Source of the DNA: JASHPR01 sp963778075
GTDB taxonomy: Bacteria; Actinomycetota; Actinomycetes; Streptosporangiales; Streptosporangiaceae
DNA: 64,000 nucleotides
Reading direction: 5' to 3'
Assembly: GCA_963778075.1 (NCBI GenBank)
Contig: CAVZTJ010000017.1
Coordinates: forward strand, 62,001 to 126,000
The first letter of the stretch is position 1. Every line of letters starts with the position of its first letter. Shown here one piece after another: positions 16,974-24,565 of the stretch. The notes below the pieces were generated by a model, which was not told the DNA's origin, ran no database searches, and worked only from the letters and a program-made list of their open reading frames with translations. Made by a program: the position numbers and the translations under genes.

Positions 16974-17522
16974 GTGGGTGAGAACGCAGGCCCCGGTGCC
17001 GCGGAACGCGCGGTGACATTGTTCTCCGATATGGCGGCCGGGAACTGGCACCAGGCGCGTGCCGACTTCACTGACAGGATGAATAGCACCCTCGACGAGG
17101 AGAAACTCGCCGCAGCTTGGGCCCACGTCACCGCGCAGGCGGGCGCGTACCAAGGGACGGGCGAGCCGGCCGTCGCGCAGGCCGACGGCCTCACCAACGT
17201 GAGCGTGCCGTTGCGTTTCGATGATTGCGTGATCGAAGGCCGCGCCGCGTTCGACGCCCAGGGCCAAGTCGCAGGGCTCCATTTCCAGTTGGACACCGAC
17301 GGTCATGGGGACACCGCCGAACCCGGCGACATGATCCTGCGGTGTTCCGATGGCCATCTCTTCGTGGCGAGCCGCGCAACCTTGCTGTGGCGCTCGATTC
17401 ACTTCGGCACGAAGCAGTTCCGTCCTTGCCCTGTCGATCACCGGTGGCGCTTCGCAGTTTTCGTAAATCCCCGGGAACTCACCGATGCCGAACGTCAGCA
17501 GGCGGAGAGTAACCGTATCTGA
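16974..17522 (+). CDS. DUF3887-like protein with C-terminal Cys/His motif
   Basis: About 182 residues. The first 110 resemble DUF3887 (AERAVTLFSDMAAGNWHQARADF...LAAAWAHVTAQAGAYQ), a small NTF2-like fold seen in secreted or cytosolic bacterial proteins. The last 60 residues carry MILRCSDGHLFVAS...CPVDHRWRFAVFV, a Cys/His pattern found at the C-terminus of various uncharacterised actinobacterial proteins; it may bind metal. Starts at 16956 (TTG), 16965 or 16974 (GTG) are possible; 16974 has GGTGA just upstream. No signal peptide is seen. Function unknown. Confidence 0.65.
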   Translation: MGENAGPGAAERAVTLFSDMAAGNWHQARADFTDRMNSTLDEEKLAAAWAHVTAQAGAYQGTGEPAVAQADGLTNVSVPLRFDDCVIEGRAAFDAQGQVAGLHFQLDTDGHGDTAEPGDMILRCSDGHLFVASRATLLWRSIHFGTKQFRPCPVDHRWRFAVFVNPRELTDAERQQAESNRI

Positions 17523-17630
17523 GCAGCGCTCCGCACATCGCCGTCCACAGGCTGTGGGCAAGGCGGTCCCGGCACCGCGTGAAATGCGCAGTCATATCCG
17601 GCATGCTGTGGAAAACAGTCCCATGTGCGG

Positions 17631-17664
17631 GCGCAGTAATGCAGTAACTACTGCACTACTGCGC
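17631..17664. promoter_or_regulatory. 34-bp near-perfect palindrome upstream of the ParA-like gene
   Basis: Two 16-base arms (17631-17646 and 17649-17664) are inverted repeats with one mismatch around a 2-base centre. Each arm contains two GCAGTA-type units, so the site is a cluster of four. Further GCGCAGT/GCAGT copies flank it (near 17587 and 17663-17676). It lies about 110 bases before the parA-like start and is AT-richer than its surroundings. Likely an operator or a partition (centromere-like) site bound by the small downstream DNA-binding protein. Confidence 0.6.
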
Positions 17665-17775
17665 AGTTAACGCAGTGTTTGGCAGCCCGTTGCCGACAGT
17701 TCCGGCGCGCGTACTCCCAGCTAGGAGGCTAAAGACCCGCTACCGGAATGCCTCAGGCGCTGCAATACTGCCTTG

Positions 17776-18447
17776 ATGACGGGGATCCGCCTCGCCCTTG
17801 CCAACCTCAAGCCGGGCACGGGCAAGACAACATCGGCGGTCTGGCTAGCGCACGTTTTCGCGGAGGCCGGAAACAGTGTGCTGCTCGTGGACGCGGACCC
17901 TTCAGGCAGCGCCCTGGAGTGGTCAGACCTCGCGGCCATGTACCCGGGAATCGCCCCGCAGGCGGCGTTCCCGTTCCGGATCGTGGCTCTTCCCTCCCGG
18001 GAACTGCACCGCCGCGTGCCCGAGATCGCCAAGGCCGACGATGTGGTAATCATCGACGCGCCGCAACTCGAGGATCACGTGGGCATCGCCAGGTCGGCAC
18101 TGCGCTGCGCCGACCTGATCCTGATCCCGTGCGCGCCGAGCCCGATCGAGATAAACCGCACGTCGCCGATGCGGGAGGAGATCAACGACATCGGGGCGGC
18201 CCGGGACCGGCCGGCCCGTTCGGCCGTGCTGCTGAACCGGTGCGTCACCCGTGCGACCTCAACCTCCGACGCCAGGGAGGCCCTGCATGATCTGGGCTAT
18301 GACGTGCTCGGCACCGCGGTGCCGCGGCTCGAGGTCTACGCGCAGAGCTTCGGCATGCCGATCCCGGGGAACGGCCGCCAGATATGGCGCCACGTGGCGC
18401 AGGACCTGATCGAGCTGTGCTCGCCGCTGTGCGCGGTTCGCCCATGA
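17776..18447 (+). CDS. ParA/Soj-like partition ATPase
   Basis: About 223 residues. It opens with a deviant Walker A, NLKPGTGKTTSAVWLAHVFAEAG (residues 9-18; the usual second Gly is Pro). It continues with LLVDADPSGSALEW (A' motif) and DDVVIIDAPQLEDHVGIARSAL (Walker B region), the ParA/MinD order. Start ATG 17776; a TTG one codon earlier is possible. The stop overlaps the start of a small DNA-binding protein (ATGA). No ParB is nearby, so this resembles the ParA plus small-centromere-binder systems of plasmids and integrated elements. It could be a remnant of an integrated element. Confidence 0.82.
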   Translation: MTGIRLALANLKPGTGKTTSAVWLAHVFAEAGNSVLLVDADPSGSALEWSDLAAMYPGIAPQAAFPFRIVALPSRELHRRVPEIAKADDVVIIDAPQLEDHVGIARSALRCADLILIPCAPSPIEINRTSPMREEINDIGAARDRPARSAVLLNRCVTRATSTSDAREALHDLGYDVLGTAVPRLEVYAQSFGMPIPGNGRQIWRHVAQDLIELCSPLCAVRP

Positions 18448-18737
18448 GCTCTCAGCGAGAGCAGCGGAAGGCCCAGATGGCCGCCGCCGCGGCGAGGCGC
18501 AGCGAGCCCGATCACCGCCCGGCCGGGCGGACCGCGATCCGGTCCAAGCCGGTCCGGATCACCCTGGACCTGAGCCCGGAACTGTACCGGGAGCTCACCC
18601 AGTGGGTGGACTCGGCCGCGGTCACGCTCGACGTTCCCCGGGTCGCGCTGGCCGACGCCATGCGGGCGATGATCCGGGTCACGACCGAGAACCCGGACGA
18701 GGTCCTCGACCGGCTGCGCCGCGACCGCGCGCGCTGA
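18444..18737 (+). CDS. Small ribbon-helix-helix-like DNA-binding protein, ParA partner
   Basis: 97 residues. The N-terminal 35 are basic and Ala-rich (REQRKAQMAAAAARRS), likely disordered. The C-terminal 60 begin SKPVRITLDLSPELYRELTQW, a short beta-strand followed by helices as in ribbon-helix-helix centromere-binding proteins (ParG/Omega-like). Start ATG 18444 overlaps the parA-like stop. The order ParA then small basic partner, with a palindrome upstream, is the classic type Ib partition layout. The fold assignment is by pattern only. Confidence 0.65.
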   Translation: MSSQREQRKAQMAAAAARRSEPDHRPAGRTAIRSKPVRITLDLSPELYRELTQWVDSAAVTLDVPRVALADAMRAMIRVTTENPDEVLDRLRRDRAR

Positions 18738-18746
18738 CTGTTCCCG

Positions 18747-19190
18747 ATGCCACCAATCTCGATCGGCAGGCTCGAAACTCCGGACCGCGCTAGTTGGGAG
18801 CACCTGTTCGCCGGCTACCACGCGTTCTACGGGCGGCCGTACTGGCCGCAGGAGAAATACGACGAGGCGTGGCGCCGCTTCGAGCAGGACGATGAGATCC
18901 ACGCCCGGGGCGCCAGCATCGACGGGCGCCTCGTCGGGATCGTGCACTTCCTCGTGCACGCGAGCACGACGTCTGCGGACGTCTGCTACCTCCAGGACCT
19001 GTTCACCGCGCCCGAGGCCCGCGGCAAGGGCGTCGCACGCGTGCTGATCGCCGAGGTCGTGCGCTGGGCGCGCGAACAGGGCTGCGCGCGGGTCTACTGG
19101 CTCACGCAGTCGGGCAACGAGACCGCACGGCGCCTCTACGACCAGGTCGCGGACAACAGAGGATTCATTCAGTACACGATCCAGCTGTAG
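18747..19190 (+). CDS. GNAT family N-acetyltransferase
   Basis: 147 residues. Acetyl-CoA-binding motif A reads CYLQDLFTAPEARGKGVARVLIAEVVRWA (ARGKGVA loop), preceded by the central beta-strand GRLVGIVHFLVH and followed by VYWLTQSGNETARRLYDQVADNRGFIQY (motif B). It is a cytoplasmic acetyltransferase acting on an unknown amine. ATG 18747 lies nine bases after the previous stop, so it may be co-transcribed with the partition pair. Confidence 0.85.
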   Translation: MPPISIGRLETPDRASWEHLFAGYHAFYGRPYWPQEKYDEAWRRFEQDDEIHARGASIDGRLVGIVHFLVHASTTSADVCYLQDLFTAPEARGKGVARVLIAEVVRWAREQGCARVYWLTQSGNETARRLYDQVADNRGFIQYTIQL

Positions 19191-19200
19191 TCATAGCCCA

Positions 19201-19308
19201 GGTTCAGGCCCCCACCCGAGACCCTGGCCCAGGCTCAGGCCCCCCACTCCAGACCCTGGCCCAGGTTCATACCCCTACCCTACCCCTACCCCAGACCCTG
19301 GCCCTGGC
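19201..19308. repeat. Degenerate tandem repeat, about three units of roughly 32 bp
   Basis: Units share the core CCAGACCCTGGCCC/CAGGCTCAGGCCCCCAC. The third carries extra CCCTA runs. Purine/pyrimidine-skewed, non-coding, between the GNAT stop and the zinc-ribbon stop (convergent genes). Confidence 0.7.
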
Positions 19309-19443
19309 TCAGACCCCCACCGTGAGCTCGCTGGCGCAGTACTTGCATTTGGTCGCGTTGGCCGGCACGTCGTCTGATTTGCACTCCGGGCAGGTCTTCG
19401 TGGGCACCGGTTCGCCGAACACGGTGGTGCCTTTGCGCCTCAT
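19309..19443 (-). CDS. 44-residue zinc-ribbon peptide, probably the detached C-terminus of MscL
   Basis: Translates as a 44-residue peptide with two CxxC pairs: KTCPECKSDDVPANATKCKYCASEL. ATG 19443 overlaps the MscL stop (ATGA). Actinobacterial MscL proteins commonly end in just this sort of CPEC...CxxC ribbon after a Pro/basic linker, so this is most likely the MscL tail displaced by one base. Either a frameshift (or sequence error) split one gene, or the ribbon is made by translational coupling. Confidence 0.6.
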   Translation of the reverse strand: MRRKGTTVFGEPVPTKTCPECKSDDVPANATKCKYCASELTVGV

Positions 19444-19727
19444 GTAGGCCGGTACGGAACCACGATCAGGAAATAGATCACGGCCATGAAAATGATGAAG
19501 TAGAGGACCACCGAGATGAAGGCGCCGAGATCGATCCGCTGGCCATTGATGGTCCAGCCGAGCCCCTTCCCCGCCGCTCCGCCGCCACCGGCTGCGTTGA
19601 CAAGCGGCGTGATGATGTTGCTGGTGAAGGCCAGGATCAGGGTGCTGAACGCGAGAGCGATGACCAGCCTGACGGCAATTACGATCAATTCGCCCTGCAT
19701 CAGGAAATTACGGAATCCCTTGAGCAT
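19440..19727 (-). CDS. mscL: Large-conductance mechanosensitive channel, lacking its C-terminal tail in frame
   Basis: 95 residues. TM1 is in GELIVIAVRLVIALAFSTLILAFTSNIITPLVNA, the periplasmic loop ends GWTINGQRIDLGAFIS, and TM2 is VVLYFIIFMAVIYFLIVVPY, in the MscL order. The channel opens under membrane tension during hypo-osmotic shock. Typical members are 130-150 residues; here the frame stops right after TM2 and the usual cytoplasmic helix/zinc-ribbon lies in the next frame. Start ATG 19727 with GGGGAG five bases upstream. TM1 lacks the usual Asn/Asp pattern (RLVIALAF in place of VVIGAAF). Confidence 0.75.
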   Translation of the reverse strand: MLKGFRNFLMQGELIVIAVRLVIALAFSTLILAFTSNIITPLVNAAGGGGAAGKGLGWTINGQRIDLGAFISVVLYFIIFMAVIYFLIVVPYRPT

Positions 19728-19797
19728 AGCTACTCCCCGCACCGGTTGCCGATCGTACGGCCCCCTACCGGTTGCCCCTGTGACGGAACAATACTTG

Positions 19798-19859
19798 AGT
19801 GCCGCAACGCGGCGCGGGAGGCCCGGTCAGTGCCGCAACGCGGCGCGGGAGGCCCGGTC
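19798..19859. repeat. Perfect tandem duplication of a 31-bp unit
   Basis: Copies at 19798-19828 and 19829-19859 are identical (each includes GTGCCGCAACGCGGCGCGGG). Non-coding, between mscL and the reductase gene (19728-20016). The unit itself contains the short inverted repeat GCCGC...GCGGC. The rest of the gap has variants of CAACGCCGC but no gene. Confidence 0.85.
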
Positions 19860-20016
19860 AGGCATCACCGCCAGTCAGGCAACGCCGCGGACCCGGCATA
19901 GCAACGCCGCTCACCCGGCGTCGATGTACCGATGGGCATGCAAGAACAGGCCCATTAGTACATCGATTGCTTCCGCATTCGTGCGCCCGCCATGCATGCC
20001 GCGCCACAATGTCGCA

Positions 20017-20580
20017 ATGGCTGAACTGACCGCGGACCTGTTCCTGAGCCTGGACGGGTTCGCCGCAGGCGTGGACGTCGGCCCGTTCTTCGGCTACGGC
20101 GGCCCGGAACTCGACAGCTGGGTGCGTGACGCCCAGAGCCGGCCGCAGCTCTTGGTCATGGGCCGGGTCACCTACGAGCTGATGGCGCAGATCTCGTCGT
20201 CGGCCACCGATGAGGCCAGCATCCGGATGAACGAGGTGCCGAAGGCGGTGTTCTCGAACACCCTCAGCGAGCCGCTGGCCTGGCGGAACACCCGCCTGAT
20301 CCGCGGCGACCTCTTGGAGGGCATGCGGGAGCTGAAACACGACTCCCCCGACCCGCTCCGCTCGATCGGCAGCCTCAGCCTGGTGCGCAGCCTGCTCGAG
20401 CTCGGCCTGATCGACCGGCTCCGGGTGACGATCTTCCCGCTGCTGCTCGGGGACGCCGGCCGGGAACCCGCCTTTGCCGACTACCACCGGACAGGGCTCG
20501 AACTGACCGGCACCAGGGTCCTCGACTCGGGGAAAATCATGCTCGACTACCGGCCAGCGGGCACCGCCGACGCGTCCTAG
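20017..20580 (+). CDS. Dihydrofolate reductase family protein (RibD C-terminal domain)
   Basis: 187 residues of the RibD_C fold: AELTADLFLSLDGFAAG at the start, LLVMGRVTYELM, KAVFSNTLSEPLAW, RSIGSLSLVRSLLELGLIDRLRVTIFPLLLGDAG and a final KIMLDYRP. It is a small NAD(P)H-dependent reductase used in antibiotic-like detoxification or pterin/flavin reduction; the substrate is unknown. Start ATG 20017 matches the family start; the open frame upstream to 19516 overlaps mscL on the other strand and is not coding. Confidence 0.85.
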   Translation: MAELTADLFLSLDGFAAGVDVGPFFGYGGPELDSWVRDAQSRPQLLVMGRVTYELMAQISSSATDEASIRMNEVPKAVFSNTLSEPLAWRNTRLIRGDLLEGMRELKHDSPDPLRSIGSLSLVRSLLELGLIDRLRVTIFPLLLGDAGREPAFADYHRTGLELTGTRVLDSGKIMLDYRPAGTADAS

Positions 20581-20762
20581 CACCCCGCGTCCGCACCGTG
20601 GTGCTGCGCCCTAGGGAGTATCCAGCGAGATCGGGGTCATAGCGCACACGCAGCAGAGACAACGCGGTCATGGCCAGGGCGGTTTCGCGCGGTCACGTCA
20701 TTTGAGGCGCACCGGGTGCCTTCTGTGGTGACGCGACCCTGCGGAGCGGCGGCGATCGCACG

Positions 20763-21827
20763 CTAGACGCGGGTGAATGCCAGCGGGGCGTGGTCTAGGC
20801 GGGGCAGGACGTGACGGGCGAACAGGTCGCCCTCGGCGGCATGCGGATAGCCGGACAGGATGAACGCGTCCATGCCGAGGGCCGCGTATGCCTGCAGCTT
20901 GGCCAGCACCTGGTCCGGGTCACCGACGATCGCGGCGCCGGCCCCGGAACGCGCCCGGCCGATCCCGGTCCACAGGTTCGGCTCGGCGTAGCCCTCGTCG
21001 TCGGCTGTGTCGCGCAGCTCGTTCTGCCGCAGGGTCCCGGCGGAGGTGGTGTCCAGCGAGCGACGGCGGATGAGCTCCCCGGTCTCGGGGTCCAGCCGCG
21101 AGATCAGCCGCCGCGCCGCGGCTCGCGCCTCGTCCTCAGTGGCCCGGACGATCACGTGCGAACGGTAGCCGAACCGCAGCTCACGTCCGTACCGGGAGGC
21201 CCGCGCCCGCATGTCGGCGATCACCGCCGCGACGCCTTCCAAGGTGTCCGGCCACATCAGGTACACGTCGGCGGCCTGTGCGGCGACTTCGCGCGCCGCG
21301 TCGGAGAGCCCGCCGAAGTAGAACGGCGGGGAGCCGCCGGCCGGGTGCAGCCGCGGCGGGTCCAGGTCGAGGTCCACGAACTCGCCGTGCAGCGAGACGT
21401 GCTTGCCGTCCAGCAGGTCGCGCAGCACGCGCATGATCTCGAGCGTGCGGCGGTACCGGGGCGCCGACTCCAGCGTCTGGCCGGGCAGGTCCGAGGAGAT
21501 GATGTTGATCGTGAGCCGGCCGCCGAGCATCTGGTCGATGGTGGCGAGCTGGCGCGCGAGCTGCGGCGGCCACATCTCGCCCATCCGCACCGCGACCAGC
21601 AGCCGCATCCGCCGCAGCAGCGGCGCGATCCCGGCGGCGAACGCGATCGAGTCGATGCCCATGGTGTAGCCGGACGGCAGCAGGAGGTTGTCGTAGCCGG
21701 CTTCCTCGGCCGCGAGCGCAATGCCCCGGCAGTGCTCCCAGCTCGACTGCAGCGCGGCGTCCGGCACGCCAAGGAACTCGTAGTCGTCGTCGCAGAGCGC
21801 GGCGAACCAGGAGATCTCACAGCTCAT
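20763..21827 (-). CDS. LLM-class flavin-dependent monooxygenase (alkanesulfonate monooxygenase-like)
   Basis: 354 residues, bacterial luciferase-like TIM barrel using reduced FMN. Motifs: EISWFAALCDDDYEFLG, GYDNLLLPSGYTMGIDSIAFAAGIAPLLRRMRLLVAVRMGEMWPPQLARQLATIDQMLGGRLTINI (split here only for description), HGEFVDLDLDPPRLHP and FYFGGLSDAAREVAA. It fits the SsuD/LLM subfamily that desulfonates alkanesulfonates or oxidises similar substrates. Start ATG 21827. Divergent from the DUF1330 gene with a 63-bp gap. The region 20581-20762 downstream holds nothing recognisable. Confidence 0.87.
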   Translation of the reverse strand: MSCEISWFAALCDDDYEFLGVPDAALQSSWEHCRGIALAAEEAGYDNLLLPSGYTMGIDSIAFAAGIAPLLRRMRLLVAVRMGEMWPPQLARQLATIDQMLGGRLTINIISSDLPGQTLESAPRYRRTLEIMRVLRDLLDGKHVSLHGEFVDLDLDPPRLHPAGGSPPFYFGGLSDAAREVAAQAADVYLMWPDTLEGVAAVIADMRARASRYGRELRFGYRSHVIVRATEDEARAAARRLISRLDPETGELIRRRSLDTTSAGTLRQNELRDTADDEGYAEPNLWTGIGRARSGAGAAIVGDPDQVLAKLQAYAALGMDAFILSGYPHAAEGDLFARHVLPRLDHAPLAFTRV

Positions 21828-21890
21828 GTGCCGAGTATCTCGTCCCCGCCCGAGCGTGCTGCGGCCGCGCCGGCGGCTACGATGCGGCCC

Positions 21891-22220
21891 ATGAGCGATG
21901 GCCCCGTCTACGCGCTGAACCTCTTCGACATCGCCAGCCGTGACGAGTACCTCGCCTACTCGCGGCGGTCGGCGCGTGAAGTGGCCGCGCACGGCGGACG
22001 AGTCGTCGCGCTCGGCAGGTTCCGCGAGAACGTCACCGGTGACGTGCCTCCCCGCCAGGTCATGATTCTGGTGGAGTGGGAATCCAAGGCGGCCTTCGAC
22101 TCCTACCGCAACGACCCGGCCCTGGCCGACCTCCACCCGCACCGCGGGCGCGGCTCGTCGTCCTACATCTGGCAGCTCTTCGACCGCCTTGACGACTTGC
22201 GGCCGCTGCTGAAGGACTGA
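21891..22220 (+). CDS. DUF1330-type small protein (dimeric alpha/beta barrel)
   Basis: 109 residues with the ferredoxin-like pattern VYALNLFDIASRDEYLAYSR...GGRVVALGRF...QVMILVEWESKAAFDSYRNDPALADLHPHR, as in DUF1330/EthD-like proteins. These small cytoplasmic proteins often accompany oxidoreductases; its neighbour is a divergent flavin monooxygenase. ATG 21891 is preferred to ATG 21882 by fit to the fold. Confidence 0.75.
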   Translation: MSDGPVYALNLFDIASRDEYLAYSRRSAREVAAHGGRVVALGRFRENVTGDVPPRQVMILVEWESKAAFDSYRNDPALADLHPHRGRGSSSYIWQLFDRLDDLRPLLKD

Positions 22221-22229
22221 CCACGCCGG

Positions 22230-23588
22230 TCACGGCTTCCCGAAGTACCTGGGGTTGGCGACGGCGAGCCTCCTGGCGACGTCGGCCGCCAGGCCGGCGG
22301 GATCGGCGGGATCGGCGGGATCGGCGGGATCGGCGGGATCGGCGGGATCGGCGGGATCGGCGGGATCGGCGGGATCGGCGAGGCCGACCGGGTTGGAGTC
22401 CGACGGCACGGCGCCCAGCTCGAGCTCGCGCGCCACAACAGCGAGCGCATTGGCGGCGACCCTGGCGTGGAACGCGAGCTGCTCAGACGTCGCCGGCATC
22501 ACATGGTCGGTGAGGAACTCGCGGACGGCGTCGAGCAACTCGCTCGCCGTCGGCCGCCCGAACGGCGCCGGTTCCGCCCGGGGCTCACCCGAGGCATGCG
22601 GCCGCGAAGCAGCGGCCCGCGCGGCCGCCTCGGGCTCGAGCAGCAGCAGCAGGTCCCACTCCTGCTCGCACGCGCGCCGCCCGATCGCGGCCAGCTCGAC
22701 GGAGCGGTGCGCGCCGGTCAGGTGCGCCTGCGCCTGCGACACGCACATCAGGCCCCAGCGCAGCGTGCCGAGGATCTCCCACCAGCGCAGCTCGTCCAGG
22801 CCGATGTCGGCACCGCCCGCGGCCCGGTACGCGGCCAGCAGCTCCTCGCGCGAGCCCAGGCCCGCGGCAGGCAGCCCGGACCCGAACCGCCAGGCCTTGA
22901 CGCACAGCCAGCCGAGGTCCTCGGCCGGGCTGCCGGTGTGGACGAGCTCCCAGTCGATCACGGCGCGCAGCCCATCCGGGCCGACGATCAGGTTGCCGAG
23001 CCGCAGGTCGCCGTGTACGAGCACCGGTCCGCGAGGCGGCGGCGGGTCAGCCTCGAGTGCCTGCAGCGCCAGCTCGAAAGTGGGGCTCACGGGCCCGAAC
23101 GTGCCGAGCAGCCCGCGCAGCTCGCCGAGTGGATCCGGCTCCGGCGCCGGAAAGTCATCGGTCACCTCCAGCGCATGCAGGCCGGCGGCGAACTGCCCGA
23201 GCTGGCCGATGAGCGCTCCCCGCGCCGCGCGGTAAGAGTCATCGCGCAGGATGCGGCGGGCGATCGTCTCGCCGGCCACCCGCCGCATGACCAGGCCGGC
23301 CGATTCCCACAGCTCCGGGCCATCGGTCCACAGGAGCACCTCGGGTGCGGCAAGCCCGGCCACTCCGGTTGCGGTAATGGCCAGGGCTTCCCGGCGCATC
23401 GCCCCCGGCTCGCTGGGCCGGCCCAGCGGGTCGCGCCGCAGCACGAGCTCCGTGGCCGATCCGTCGGGGCGGATTGCGTCGAATGCCCAGGTCTCGCGGG
23501 AAGCTCCGCCAGACAGCCGGGTCATGCCCTTGATGGCGACCGGGCCGAGACGGTCATGCAGCGCGCCGGCGAGCATGGCTTCATCCAT
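22230..23588 (-). CDS. Phosphotransferase family protein (APH fold) with C-terminal helical extension
   Basis: 452 residues. Kinase-like APH fold: TRLSGGASRETWAFD (nucleotide loop), LVLRRDPLGRPSEPG, catalytic loop VLVHGDLRLGNLIV and metal-site AVIDWELVHTGSPAEDLGWL. This acyl-CoA-dehydrogenase-associated phosphotransferase family is usual in actinomycetes and acts on small alcohols or acyl-type substrates. Residues 350-450 form a second helical region of the type appended in some members (LLDAVREFLTDHVMPATSEQLAFHARVAANALAVV, described in parts). Near the end, nine Ala-Asp-Pro triplets are encoded by a 9-bp microsatellite. Start ATG 23588 fits the family (MDEAMLAGAL); upstream starts to 23702 exist. 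Confidence 0.82.
   Translation of the reverse strand: MDEAMLAGALHDRLGPVAIKGMTRLSGGASRETWAFDAIRPDGSATELVLRRDPLGRPSEPGAMRREALAITATGVAGLAAPEVLLWTDGPELWESAGLVMRRVAGETIARRILRDDSYRAARGALIGQLGQFAAGLHALEVTDDFPAPEPDPLGELRGLLGTFGPVSPTFELALQALEADPPPPRGPVLVHGDLRLGNLIVGPDGLRAVIDWELVHTGSPAEDLGWLCVKAWRFGSGLPAAGLGSREELLAAYRAAGGADIGLDELRWWEILGTLRWGLMCVSQAQAHLTGAHRSVELAAIGRRACEQEWDLLLLLEPEAAARAAASRPHASGEPRAEPAPFGRPTASELLDAVREFLTDHVMPATSEQLAFHARVAANALAVVARELELGAVPSDSNPVGLADPADPADPADPADPADPADPADPADPAGLAADVARRLAVANPRYFGKP
22301..22381. repeat. 9-bp microsatellite, nine units of GATCGGCGG
   Basis: Nine consecutive copies (the last with one change) inside the phosphotransferase gene, encoding (Ala-Asp-Pro)n on the minus strand. 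Because the unit is a multiple of three, copy-number change would alter linker length without breaking the frame. Confidence 0.95.
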
Positions 23589-23758
23589 CAGAAGTGCGGC
23601 GCGTATTCCGCTCGTGAGCCAGCGGAGCCGCGCTTCCCCCTCTCGGTGTGCCTGCCAGAATTGTCTGCGCCAATCAGTAAAATCGGATACGAAAGCGGCC
23701 AAACTAGTTCACAGCCTTCCGCGGACCGGAGGCCACCGATTACACGGACCGGTTGCAG

Positions 23759-24531
23759 GTGAGACGAGCCTATAAGTTCCGCGCCTACCCAACACAACCC
23801 CAGCAGGCGCGGTGCGGCTGCTGGCTGATCACTGCGATCTGTATAACGCGGCGCTGGAAGAACGCCGCGAAGCCTGGCGTATGCGGAGAGCTAGCATTTC
23901 CTATGGCACCCAGTCGGCACAGCTCAAGGAGATCCGAGCAGGTCATCGGAACGGACAGGGCCGACATTCGTTCACCGCGCAGCAACAGACTCTGCGTCGA
24001 CTGAACCAGTCCCGGATGGACCATGCGCACCCCGGGTCGGGGAACCGCAAGCGGCTCCGCCGCAAGCTGGCCCGCGAGTGGCGCAAGGTCGGCAACCGAC
24101 GTCGCGATTTCCATCACAAGACGGCCCGGGCACTCATAGTCACCTGCGACGTGCTAGCTCCGGAGCGGCTGCGCACCGGCAACATGACCCGCCTGCCCAC
24201 GCCGCGGCCCGATCCGGCCATGCCGACCAGCTATCTCCCGAACGGGGCTTCGGTCAAAGCGAGGTTAAACAAAGCCGTGCTGGACGCGGGCTGGGCCCAG
24301 TTCACCAATATCCTCGTCGGCAAAGCGGAAGAAGCTGGCCGACGCGTGATCTTGGTGAACGCAGCCGGCACCAGCATCACCTGCCACCTGTGTGCTGCCC
24401 GGTGCGCCCGGCCGCGGCAGGACACCGTGATCTGCCCTGTGCATGGCCCGATAGATGCGGACGTGAATGGGGCACGGAACGTCTACGCCAGGGCCGGGCT
24501 GGGCTCTGGTCAGGCCGCCCGAGTGGCCTGA
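23759..24531 (+). pseudogene. Decayed TnpB (IS200/IS605-IS1341 type) gene
   Basis: Starts like TnpB (VRRAYKFRAYPTQPQQAR), then loses frame near 23800. It continues in another frame as LLADHCDLYNAALEERREAWR and keeps RKLAREWRKVGNRRRDFHHKTARALI, SVKARLNKAVLDAGWAQFTNIL and the RuvC-III-like DADVNGARNVYARA. The centre is deleted: after RRLNQSR the sequence jumps directly to the late helical region, removing the WED/RuvC-I part with the first catalytic Asp. The zinc finger is degraded to TCHLC...VICPVHG. So the nuclease is dead. No TnpA partner. Confidence 0.85.
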
Positions 24532-24565
24532 GAAGCTGCCTCATTCAGAAGGCAGAGCAGTCACC
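24531..24565 (+). mobile_element. Remnant right end of the TnpB element (guide-RNA scaffold-like hairpin)
   Basis: Just after the TnpB stop, CTGCCT (24536-24541) and AGGCAG (24550-24555) form a stem, followed by AGCAGTCAC. That is the usual shape of the 3' end of IS200/IS605 TnpB elements, where the omega-RNA ends and the guide begins. The AGTCAC lies over the stop codon of the convergent acyl-CoA dehydrogenase (24561-24563). Confidence 0.5.

Noticed and set aside
17631..17664. Chromosomal parS site
   Set aside because: It lacks the conserved TGTTTCACGTGAAACA core. It is a different palindrome, possibly for the small partner protein.
22301..22381. CRISPR-like regular repeat
   Set aside because: The unit is 9 bp with no spacers and it lies inside a coding frame. 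It is a microsatellite.
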